From contig CAWDLI010000008.1 in assembly GCA_963803245.1 (NCBI GenBank), forward strand, positions 1-64,000: a stretch of 64,000 nt of DNA, in the 5' to 3' direction. Both the position numbers and the translations under genes were made by a program. Below are positions 49,960 through 56,846 of this stretch, one piece after another. The notes under the pieces are model-generated. The model was given only the letters and a program-made list of their open reading frames with translations. It was not told the origin of the DNA and made no database searches. Numbering within the stretch: position 1 is the first letter of the stretch; each line of letters begins with the position of its first letter. Source of the DNA: JACVRW01 sp963803245 (GTDB lineage: Bacteria > Actinomycetota > Thermoleophilia > Solirubrobacterales > Thermoleophilaceae).

Positions 49960-50343
49960 CTAGGCCGCGCTGCCCCAGGGATCGTCCACGGCGATGCCCC
50001 ACCGGCCGTCTTCCCGGCGGCGCAGCACGTCCGCGCTCACGCCCGACAGTTCGATCGAGTCGCCATCGGGTCCGGTCCCGGTGAGCGTCCAACGGTTGGC
50101 TACGAGCGCTATGTCGCTGGTACGCAGGATCTTCTCGATCTCGCCCGTCATGCGGGGTTGGAGGGCGAGGAAGGAACGAAGGGCATCGCGGATCGCGGCG
50201 CGGCCGGTCACGACGGTGCCCGGCTGGGGCACGAAGGTCGCGTCCGGCTCGTAGAGATCAACGAGCGCGTCCAGGTCGCCTTGCACGAGCAGAGCGGAGA
50301 AGCTCGTGATGGTGTCCTCTGGGTTCTGCGTAGGCGCCGGCAA
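49960..50343 (-). CDS. SnoaL-like / NTF2-fold protein
   Basis: The 127-residue protein fits the NTF2-like superfamily: ITSFSALLVQGDLDALVDLY, EPDATFVPQPGTVVTGRAAI and a final strand region DVLRRREDGRWGIAVDDPWG. It starts with TTG preceded 6 nt by GGAGGAGG, a strong ribosome-binding site. It heads the unit with the MarR gene and probably handles the signal or stress that MarR senses (inference). Confidence 0.8.
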   Translation of the reverse strand: MPAPTQNPEDTITSFSALLVQGDLDALVDLYEPDATFVPQPGTVVTGRAAIRDALRSFLALQPRMTGEIEKILRTSDIALVANRWTLTGTGPDGDSIELSGVSADVLRRREDGRWGIAVDDPWGSAA

Positions 50344-50368
50344 GGGGTACCTCCTCCGAGAGAGAAAT

Positions 50369-50386
50369 TAGTCCGATATCAGACTA
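50369..50386. promoter_or_regulatory. 18-bp near-perfect palindrome, candidate MarR operator
   Basis: TAGTCCGATATCAGACTA differs from its reverse complement at one base pair. It lies 25 bp upstream of the TTG of the SnoaL-MarR unit, in an AT-richer stretch. Size and symmetry suit MarR dimers. Confidence 0.6.
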
Positions 50387-50414
50387 TCACCTACGAGCCT
50401 GAGGGTGCTGCTGC

Positions 50415-50825
50415 TCAGAGGACCGGCATCAGCGGGATGTCCCAGAGGACCGCGGCCGCGACGAAGGCGGCGAACGCCAGCACGCCGAGCGCGCCGGCCA
50501 ACATCCGCTGACGCGGCGTCGTGGCCTCGGCTCGCTCCGCCGCCCGCTCGCCCCAGCGGATCATGCGCTCGAGCAGGCGCTCAGCACGGTCGAACTCGAG
50601 CGCCAGGAAGGTGAGCCCGATGATGATCACCGCGATGCCGGGACCCGGCACGCCCGGACCGGACATGACGATTCCGGCGAGGACGATGAACACCCCGAGC
50701 ACCACCACGCCCGCGCGGTGGATCGGGTGGCGCTGCTTGTGCCGGACCTTGCGCTCCTGGAGCTTCTTCAGGAGCTCCGGGGTGTCATCCAGGTCACGCG
50801 TGAGGTCCGGTTCCTCGACGGCCAT
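50415..50825 (-). CDS. PGPGW-type small membrane protein
   Basis: The 136-residue protein has a charged N-terminus, two adjacent helices (AGVVVLGVFIVLAGIVMSGP and GIAVIIIGLTFLALEF) joined by GPGVPGPG, a basic amphipathic region and a third helix near the C-terminus. The glycine-proline turn is the mark of the PGPGW/TIGR02611 group, of unknown function. The minus-strand TAAGCT (plus 50832-50837) ends 6 nt before the ATG. It follows bioD by 22 bp on the same strand. Confidence 0.75.
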   Translation of the reverse strand: MAVEEPDLTRDLDDTPELLKKLQERKVRHKQRHPIHRAGVVVLGVFIVLAGIVMSGPGVPGPGIAVIIIGLTFLALEFDRAERLLERMIRWGERAAERAEATTPRQRMLAGALGVLAFAAFVAAAVLWDIPLMPVL

Positions 50826-50847
50826 CGACCGAGCTTAGACGCGGCGC

Positions 50848-51516
50848 TCAGAGCCAGTCGGCCAGCGGCAGTGCCACGCCGGCGTCCGCCAGGCGGTCCG
50901 GCACCGTCTTCGGCAGGCCGCTCACCTGCACGCCTCCGAGCCGGGTGACCGTCTCGAGGTTCGAGACCTCCATCGGGTCCGGGCGCGCGGGCCAGGGAGT
51001 CATGACCACGCCCGCGACGGTCAGTCCGGCGGTACGTGCCGCCTCCACCGTGAGCAGCGTGTGATTGATGGTTCCGAGGCCGGTGCGCGCCGCGATCACG
51101 ACCGGGAGGCCGAGGTCGAGCGCGAGGTCGCGCACGAGGTAGCCGGGCGTGAGCGGCACCAGCAGGCCGCCCACTCCCTCGCAGACCAGCAGTCCCGTCG
51201 CGGCGGCGGCCCGCGCCGCCTCGACCAGCGTTGCCGGCTCGATCGTCCGGCCGGCCAGCTCCGCCGCGAAGTGCGGCGACAGAGGAGGATCGAACCGGTA
51301 GGGCGCCACCTCCTCCGGGCTCTGCCCGGCGTTGGCGACCTCGGCCAGCAGCTCGTGGTCGGGCGGCCATGCGCCGGGCGGCTCGTCCAGGCCGGTCACC
51401 ACCGGCTTGAAGGCGGCCACCGTCTCCCCGCTCTCCACCAGCGAGGCGCAGATCGAAGCGGCCAGGATCGTCTTGCCGACGCCGGTGTCCGTGCCGGTTA
51501 CGAACAGCCCCCGCAC
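50848..51516 (-). CDS. bioD: Dethiobiotin synthetase
   Basis: BioD closes the ureido ring of dethiobiotin from DAPA, CO2 and ATP. The 222-residue protein has the P-loop FVTGTDTGVGKTILAASICA, the substrate-binding lysine in AAFKPVVTG and VCEGVGGLLVPLTPGYLVRD. It lies 16 nt after bioF and completes the bioB-bioF-bioD unit. Confidence 0.95.
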   Translation of the reverse strand: MRGLFVTGTDTGVGKTILAASICASLVESGETVAAFKPVVTGLDEPPGAWPPDHELLAEVANAGQSPEEVAPYRFDPPLSPHFAAELAGRTIEPATLVEAARAAAATGLLVCEGVGGLLVPLTPGYLVRDLALDLGLPVVIAARTGLGTINHTLLTVEAARTAGLTVAGVVMTPWPARPDPMEVSNLETVTRLGGVQVSGLPKTVPDRLADAGVALPLADWL

Positions 51517-51532
51517 GGGACTGAATCCCTCG

Positions 51533-52759
51533 CTAGGCCGCGTCGCGGAGCGCGTCGAAGACCCGCGCGCGCCCCGCCGGGCCCGGCTCGCGGTCCCGGC
51601 GCTCGAGCGCCGGGCGCACCGCGGCAGCCAGCGTGCCGGCCGCCTCGCGCAGCTCCGACCGGGTGTGCGAGGCCATCACGGCCAGCCGCAGCCGCGAGGT
51701 GTCGGCCGGGACCGTGGGCGGCCTGATCGCCTGTGCGAACACCCCGCGCTCGAGCGCTCGCTCGCTTGCCCTGACGGTGTCGGCCGCGTCACCCACGATC
51801 AGCGGCACGATCTGGGTCTCCGAGTCGCCGATCGGCAGGCCGTGATCGGTCAGCGCTTCGCGCAGCACGCGGGCATTGCGCTGGAGCTTCTCCACCCGCC
51901 GCGGCTGCTCGCGCAGCAGGGTGAGGGCGGCCATCGCCGCCGCGACGGCCGGCGGTGGGAGAGCGGTCGAGAAGATGAGCGTGCGCGCCGTGTTGATGAG
52001 GTACTTCGCCAGCGAGCGCTCGCAGCACACGTACGCGCCGTAGGAGCCGAGCGACTTGCCGAGCGTTCCAACGATCACGTCCACCTCGTTCTCGAGGCCG
52101 GCGGCGGCCACGGCTCCGCGGCCGTCGGGGCCGACCGCTCCGGTGCCGTGCGCCTCGTCCACGAGCAGGCGGGTGTCGTAGCGCTGCGCAAGCTCCACGA
52201 GCCGCTCCAGCGGCGCGACGTCGCCGTCCATGGAGAACACCCCGTCGGTCACGATCAGCGAGCCGCGGCCCTCGGCCTGGCGCAGGCCCCACTCGAGGTG
52301 GTCCATGTCCACGTGGTCGTACACGAACGTCTCGGCGCGGCCGAGCCGGCAGCCGTCGATGATGCTCGCGTGATTGAGGGCGTCGGAGAAGACGACGTCG
52401 CCCTCCTGAGCGAGCGCGGACACCACTCCGACGTTGGCGAGGTAGCCCGAGCCGAAGAGCAGGCAGTTGTCGGCGCCCTTGAAGTCCGCGAGCTGCTCCT
52501 CAAGGCGGCGGTGGATCGTCATGTTGCCCGACACGAGCCGCGACGCTCCGGCGCCGGCGCCGTAGCGCATGGCCGCCTCGGCGGCCGCCTCGCGCACCCG
52601 CGGGTGGTCCGCCAGCCCGAGGTAGTTGTTCGAGCAGAGGAGGAGCACGGGCTTCCCATCCAGGAGCACGCGCGGGCCCTGCGGCCCGGAGACCACCCGC
52701 ATGCGCCGATAGAGACCGTTCTCGCGAAGCTCGTCGAGGCGGGCCTCGACGTCGGTCAC
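51533..52759 (-). CDS. bioF: 8-amino-7-oxononanoate synthase
   Basis: BioF condenses pimeloyl-ACP or pimeloyl-CoA with alanine to KAPA. The 408-residue protein has LCSNNYLGLADHPRVREAA, GAGASRLVSGNMTIHRRLEE, LLVDEAHGTGAVGPDGRGAV and the PLP lysine in VGTLGKSLGSYGAYVCC. It starts with GTG, overlapping the bioB stop by 4 nt. Glycine C-acetyltransferase (Kbl) is a close paralogue; the bio context decides. Confidence 0.93.
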   Translation of the reverse strand: MTDVEARLDELRENGLYRRMRVVSGPQGPRVLLDGKPVLLLCSNNYLGLADHPRVREAAAEAAMRYGAGAGASRLVSGNMTIHRRLEEQLADFKGADNCLLFGSGYLANVGVVSALAQEGDVVFSDALNHASIIDGCRLGRAETFVYDHVDMDHLEWGLRQAEGRGSLIVTDGVFSMDGDVAPLERLVELAQRYDTRLLVDEAHGTGAVGPDGRGAVAAAGLENEVDVIVGTLGKSLGSYGAYVCCERSLAKYLINTARTLIFSTALPPPAVAAAMAALTLLREQPRRVEKLQRNARVLREALTDHGLPIGDSETQIVPLIVGDAADTVRASERALERGVFAQAIRPPTVPADTSRLRLAVMASHTRSELREAAGTLAAAVRPALERRDREPGPAGRARVFDALRDAA

Positions 52760-53964
52760 GCCGCTGCCCTCGGATCCACCTGCACGAGTGCCGGCAGCTC
52801 CTCCGTCGGCTGCTCGTGCGGCTCCGGGGCGCGGTTGGGCGCCCCGTCGGGGCGCGGTGGCACCGAGCGCTTGGGCTTGTGCCGGAGCTGGGTGGCCGGA
52901 TCCCAGAAGTTGGCCTCCGCCTGCGTGTCCACGAGCTCGTCGATCGGCGTCCTCGGCGTCTCGCCGTCGAGCCAGCCGGAGCGGTTGTCCGGCCGCGGGT
53001 TCGCGCCGTTGTCGTCCTGGCGTGCGACGTTCAGCCCCAGGCCCTCGAACATGGCGCGATCCCACTCGGGCTCGGAGCCGAGCGTGGTGAGGAAGTTCCC
53101 CATCATCACGCCGTTGAGCCCCGCCTTGACGGCGAGCTGCTGGAGCTCTTCGCCGCCGAGGTTCTCGTTGCGCCCGCCGCAGAGACGGAACAGCGCGTCC
53201 GGCATGACCAGCCTGAAGATCGCCACCCACTGAACGACCTCCATCGGGTCCATCAGGTCGCGGTCGCCGAACTTAGTGCCCGGCCGCGGGTTCAGCAGGT
53301 TGATCGGGACGCTCGTGGGCTCGAGCGCGGCTAGCTCGAAGGCCATCTCCACGCGCTGCTCGCGCGACTCGCCGAGGTTGAGGATGCCGCCGACGCAGGT
53401 CTCGAGCCCGGCGTCCCGCACCGCGTCGATGGTGCGGATGCGGCCCTCGTAGCGGACCGTGGTGGACACCTCGTCGTAGTAGCTCTCCGCGGTCTCCACG
53501 TTGTGGTGGACGCGCTGGATGCCGGCGTCCTTCAGGGCGTGCGCGCGGTCGCGGGACATGTGGCCGATCGAGACGCAGCGCTTGAGGTTCGTGTGCTCGG
53601 CCACCAGCCGGGCTCCCTCCAGGACGTTCTCGAAGTCGCGCTTGGAGAGCCCCTGGCCCTGCGTGACCATGCAGAACCGGTGCGCGCCGGCGGCCTCGGC
53701 CGCGCGGGCGTGCTCGAGGATCTGCTCGGAGGTCATCATCGCGTGCATCGGCGTGTCAGCCTCGGCGAAGCGGGACTGGGCGCAGAAGCCGCAGTCCTCG
53801 GCGCAGCCGCCCGACTTGGCGTTGACCAGCGAGCACATGTCGGTGGAGTCGCCGAAGCGCTCCTTGCGGACGAGCCAGGCGCGCTCGACGAGGCGCTCGA
53901 TCTCGGCGCGATCCTCGATCTCGCCCAGACGCAGGGCTTCTTCTCGGCTGATAAGCGGCGGCAC
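52756..53964 (-). CDS. bioB: Biotin synthase with C-terminal extension
   Basis: BioB inserts sulfur into dethiobiotin by radical SAM chemistry. The cluster motif is Cys54-x3-Cys58-x2-Cys61 in GGCAEDCGFCAQS. Further BioB signatures are VHHNVETAESYY, ETCVGGILNLGESREQRVEM, PINLLNPRPGT and GGRNENL. It has 402 residues; the last 60-80 residues, after the core near GLNVARQDDNGANPRPDNRS, are a charged and proline-rich extension beyond typical BioB. GTG 53964 is preferred; a GTG at 54000 would overlap the -10 box. Confidence 0.94.
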   Translation of the reverse strand: MPPLISREEALRLGEIEDRAEIERLVERAWLVRKERFGDSTDMCSLVNAKSGGCAEDCGFCAQSRFAEADTPMHAMMTSEQILEHARAAEAAGAHRFCMVTQGQGLSKRDFENVLEGARLVAEHTNLKRCVSIGHMSRDRAHALKDAGIQRVHHNVETAESYYDEVSTTVRYEGRIRTIDAVRDAGLETCVGGILNLGESREQRVEMAFELAALEPTSVPINLLNPRPGTKFGDRDLMDPMEVVQWVAIFRLVMPDALFRLCGGRNENLGGEELQQLAVKAGLNGVMMGNFLTTLGSEPEWDRAMFEGLGLNVARQDDNGANPRPDNRSGWLDGETPRTPIDELVDTQAEANFWDPATQLRHKPKRSVPPRPDGAPNRAPEPHEQPTEELPALVQVDPRAAA

Positions 53965-53970
53965 GCGGAA

Positions 53971-54004
53971 AGTCCCACGGGAACTGGGACTGGAGCGCAC
54001 GGTA
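53971..54004 (-). promoter_or_regulatory. bioB promoter with perfect inverted repeat at the transcription start
   Basis: On the minus strand TACCGT (plus 53999-54004) is a -10 candidate, placing the start point near 53992. Exactly there begins a perfect inverted repeat, AGTCCCA (53971-53977) and TGGGACT (53985-53991), with a seven-base centre. It ends 6 nt before the GTG. It could be a repressor operator or a 5' RNA hairpin hiding the start codon. It does not resemble the classical BirA box. Confidence 0.55.
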
Positions 54005-54023
54005 GGCGCGCGGCCGGACGGAC

Positions 54024-55070
54024 CTAGGGCGCCGCGAGCGGCTGCGGCACCTGCTCCGGGCGAACGCAGAAGGCGCCCTCCGTGAACCCCTGCGAGCCGA
54101 TCCCGAAGGCCCAGTCGAAGCGGGCGCGGTAGTTCTCCACGGCGATCTCGTTCACGAGCTCGACGAGCTGGGCCTCGTCGAAGCGCGCGCTCAGTCGCTC
54201 GAGCAGCTCGTCGGAGACGTCCACCGGCGTGCGCGTCATCCCCACGGCCAGGTCGAGCACCAGCTTCTCGTCGTCCGAGAAGAGGTCGCTCGTGGAGTGC
54301 TGGGGAAGCGCCCGCAACTGCTCCTCGGTCACCCCGGCCTTGCCGGAGATCATCGACCCGATGTCCATGCAGAACTCGCAGCCGGCCAGCGCGGCGGCCT
54401 TGGTCGCGGCGAGCACCTTGAGCCGGTGCGGCACGCGGTCGGCCTTCTCCGTCGCGTATTCGAGCCCGGCAACGCCCGCCAGGACGCCCGGGTGGTGCGC
54501 GAACACCCGCAGGGGCTCCGGGACCGTGCCGTACTCGCGCCGCGAGTACCTGAAGGCGACCCGGGCCAGGAGGCCGGCCCTGGCATCGCTGACCTTGGCG
54601 ATTCGCCCGCCGCTGTCCGCGGAGGCCGCCGCGCGCGCACGGGGCCTGCGAAGCGTGAGGAACAGCACCAGCACGCCACCCAGGACCGTCCAGCCGAGCG
54701 TGAGCGTGTTGGACACGGCGTCCGCCGTGTCGTAGGGCTCGAGGTTGAACATGTGCCACAGGAAGTGGGGCACGGAGAAGATCAGCCACGCCGTGGCGGC
54801 CGCGAGCACCGTCCCGCGGCGAAGGCTCACCGCGGCGAAGGCCAGCACCACGCCGAGCGCCACGAACAGCGAGCCCACGTCGGTCACGAGATGCTCGTCG
54901 AAGGGGCCGAGCACGTGGACCCACCCGTCCGTGCCGGCCGGGAAGTCGTCGTAGAAGCTCTGCGGGGACAGGAGCGCCCAGAGGCCGATCAGGGCCTGGG
55001 GGATGCCCAATGCGAGGAGGAGGAAGCGGATCGCTCCCCGGTTCGCGGTGAGGTGGTCGCCGTTGCTCAC
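54024..55070 (-). CDS. Membrane-anchored AhpD/carboxymuconolactone-decarboxylase-like protein
   Basis: The 348-residue protein is a fusion. Residues about 10-140 form four membrane helices (AIRFLLLALGIPQALIGLWA, TAWLIFSVPHFLWHMFNLEP among them). Residues about 160-340 form a carboxymuconolactone-decarboxylase (AhpD-type) domain with the redox pair Cys231-x2-Cys234 in ALAGCEFCMDIGSMISG. AhpD-like domains act in peroxide defence or as hydrolases/decarboxylases. It starts with GTG, overlapping its TetR regulator by 4 nt. Confidence 0.82.
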   Translation of the reverse strand: MSNGDHLTANRGAIRFLLLALGIPQALIGLWALLSPQSFYDDFPAGTDGWVHVLGPFDEHLVTDVGSLFVALGVVLAFAAVSLRRGTVLAAATAWLIFSVPHFLWHMFNLEPYDTADAVSNTLTLGWTVLGGVLVLFLTLRRPRARAAASADSGGRIAKVSDARAGLLARVAFRYSRREYGTVPEPLRVFAHHPGVLAGVAGLEYATEKADRVPHRLKVLAATKAAALAGCEFCMDIGSMISGKAGVTEEQLRALPQHSTSDLFSDDEKLVLDLAVGMTRTPVDVSDELLERLSARFDEAQLVELVNEIAVENYRARFDWAFGIGSQGFTEGAFCVRPEQVPQPLAAP

Positions 55071-55714
55071 GTGCGTGACTCCTTCGTCGGGGCCTCCGGC
55101 ACGAGCCCCTGCGCTTCGAGCAGGCTCACGGCGGAGGCCGTCCAGGTGGCCAGGTAGCGGTCCTCGTCCAGGTCGCCCGGCGGACGGGCGAAGAGCGTCT
55201 CGAGGACCCGGTAGCTGATGATCGGGGCGAGCAGGACCGCGGCGAGAGCGTCGATGTCGACGCCCTCGACTCCGGCCCGAGCCGCCAGCAGCCGCAGCCG
55301 CTCGGCGGTCTGCGCGTGCCCGCTGCGAACGATCCGGTCGTGGAAGCGGTCGCGCAGCTCCGGGAAGTTGTCGCCCTCGCGCATCACGATCCGGAGCACC
55401 TCCTGGTCGTGGCCGATCTCGCGGAACGCGATCCGGATGAGCAGGCGAACCTCCTCGCGCGCGTCGGGCGCCGGCGGGACGGTGGCGGCCAGCGACTCGA
55501 GTTCGTCGACCGCGCGGCCGCGGCGCTCCACCGCCGCCTCGAGCAGGGCTTCCTTGCTGGGGAAGTGCTTGTAGAGCCCGCCGCGCCTGGGCACCAGGCC
55601 GGCGGCGCGCTCGATGTCCCCCACCGACGTGCCGCTGTATCCCCCGCGGCCGAAGAGCTCGACCGCCGCGTCGAGGATGCGCTCCCGGGTGGGTGCCGCG
55701 GCATCGGTAATCAA
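55067..55714 (-). CDS. TetR-family transcriptional regulator
   Basis: The 215-residue protein has the TetR HTH at its N-terminus: RERILDAAVELFGRGGYSGT, VGDIERAAGLVPRRGGLYKH and FPSKEALLEAAVERR. The larger C-terminal helical domain binds an unknown ligand. The TTG start lies inside the palindrome 55704-55725, and TACATT (plus 55725-55730, minus strand) ends 10 nt before it. It is the first gene of a unit with the AhpD-like membrane protein, so that gene is its probable target. Confidence 0.91.
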   Translation of the reverse strand: MITDAAAPTRERILDAAVELFGRGGYSGTSVGDIERAAGLVPRRGGLYKHFPSKEALLEAAVERRGRAVDELESLAATVPPAPDAREEVRLLIRIAFREIGHDQEVLRIVMREGDNFPELRDRFHDRIVRSGHAQTAERLRLLAARAGVEGVDIDALAAVLLAPIISYRVLETLFARPPGDLDEDRYLATWTASAVSLLEAQGLVPEAPTKESRT

Positions 55715-55725
55715 GTGATTACCGA
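55704..55725. promoter_or_regulatory. Perfect 22-bp palindrome over the TetR start codon
   Basis: TCGGTAATCA (55704-55713) is mirrored exactly by TGATTACCGA (55716-55725) around AG. It spans from the edge of the -10 box across the start codon of the TetR gene. Such placement is typical for an autorepressor operator. Confidence 0.75.
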
Positions 55726-55760
55726 ATGTACCGCCTCAGGCTGCTGCGGTCAATCCGACG

Positions 55761-56549
55761 CTATTTCCCGCGCCAGATCGGCTTGCGCTTCTCCGCGAAC
55801 GCCCGCACGCCCTCGCGGAAGTCGTCCGAGCGGAAGCACGACTCGCGCAGCTCGATCAGCTCGCGCTCGAGCTCCTCGGGCAGCCGCGGATCGCGCAGCG
55901 CGCGCAGCACGCGCTTGTTCCCAGCGAGCGAGAGCGGGGCGTTGCCCGCGATCTCCGTGGCCAGCTCGAGCACACGCTCCTCGAGCCGGTCCGGCTCCAC
56001 CACCTCGTTCACGAGGCCCATCCGCTCGGCGCGCTCGGCGTCCACAGCGTGCCCGGTGAAGAACAGCTCGGCCGTGCGTGCCACCCCGCACACGTCCACG
56101 AACCGCCGCAGTCCGGTGTGCGAGTAGATGAGGCCGAGCTTGGCCGGCGGCATCGAGACCTTGAGCCCGGCGGCCGCCACGCGCAGGTCGCAGGTGAGCG
56201 CCAGCTCGAGCCCGCCGCCGATCGCGTGGCCGTTGAGCTGCGCGACGATCGGATACGGATAGGCGTCGAGCGCCTCGATCGCCTCGTGGAAGGGGTGAGC
56301 CACGAGGCGCTCCGCCGCCTCCTCGAACTTCTGGCCCTCCAGGTTGCCGATGTCGTAGCCGGACGAGAACACCTCGCCGGTGCCACGGATCACAAGGCAG
56401 CGCGCGTCGAGCGAGCGTGCGGCGCCGGCGAGGGCGTCGAGCAGCTCGTGGTCGAGGGCGCCGCGGCGCTCAGGGTTCGAGATCGTGAGCCTGGCGATCG
56501 AGTCGCCGGGCTCGTCCAGGAGCAGCTTGCCTGAGGCGAGCTCCTTCAC
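55761..56549 (-). CDS. Enoyl-CoA hydratase/isomerase family protein
   Basis: The 262-residue crotonase-fold protein shows RLTISNPERRGALDHELLDA, the oxyanion segment FSSGYDIGNLEGQKF, and AQLNGHAIGGGLELALTCDL. One of the paired catalytic glutamates is visible (GGGLELAL). The second position, in KLGLIYSHTGLRRFVD, is not Glu, so the reaction may differ from simple hydration. It overlaps the biotinyl-protein gene by 4 nt. Confidence 0.85.
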   Translation of the reverse strand: MKELASGKLLLDEPGDSIARLTISNPERRGALDHELLDALAGAARSLDARCLVIRGTGEVFSSGYDIGNLEGQKFEEAAERLVAHPFHEAIEALDAYPYPIVAQLNGHAIGGGLELALTCDLRVAAAGLKVSMPPAKLGLIYSHTGLRRFVDVCGVARTAELFFTGHAVDAERAERMGLVNEVVEPDRLEERVLELATEIAGNAPLSLAGNKRVLRALRDPRLPEELERELIELRESCFRSDDFREGVRAFAEKRKPIWRGK

Positions 56550-56758
56550 TCGAGGACTACGAGCGTGTCACCCTCGGACACCGACTGGCCCTCGGTGCAG
56601 ACGATCTCCTTCACCACGCCGTCGTCCTCGGCCTCGACGGGCATCTCCATCTTCATGGACTCGATGATCACGACCGTGTCGCCCTCTTCGATCTGCTGAC
56701 CGAGCTGGCACTCGATCTTCCAGACCGTCCCGGTGATGTGAGCCTCGACGTCGGGCAA
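56546..56758 (-). CDS. Stand-alone biotinyl protein (TB7.3-like)
   Basis: The 70-residue protein is a single biotin-attachment domain, with the biotinylated lysine at position 36 in ESMKMEMPV. Its beta-barrel pattern (VEAHITGTVWKIECQLGQQI, EEGDTVVIIESMK, VVKEIVCTEGQSV) resembles the 71-residue mycobacterial biotinylated protein TB7.3. It starts with TTG, with AGGAGG 7 nt upstream. No carboxylase subunit is encoded next to it; the enoyl-CoA hydratase follows with overlapping codons. Confidence 0.88.
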   Translation of the reverse strand: MPDVEAHITGTVWKIECQLGQQIEEGDTVVIIESMKMEMPVEAEDDGVVKEIVCTEGQSVSEGDTLVVLE

Positions 56759-56833
56759 CGCTGATCCTCCTGGTCGCTTCGCGCGGTCGCGGCACGATAG
56801 CCGTCCGGGGCGGCGGTTGCGGACCGTTCGACG

Positions 56834-56839
56834 TAGGGT
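56834..56839 (+). promoter_or_regulatory. Putative -10 element TAGGGT for glpK
   Basis: The hexamer ends 7 nt before the GTG at 56847 and overlaps the alternative GTG at 56838. This argues for the later start and a leaderless transcript. Confidence 0.5.
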
Positions 56840-56846
56840 GCCGCGC

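Noticed and set aside
53965..54004. BirA-type biotin operator at bioB
   Set aside because: The arms (AGTCCCA/TGGGACT) do not resemble the TTGTAAACC/GGTTTACAA pattern, and no birA gene lies nearby.
56838..56840. GTG 56838 as glpK start
   Set aside because: It lies within the TAGGGT -10 candidate; GTG 56847 gives a standard N-terminus at leaderless spacing.
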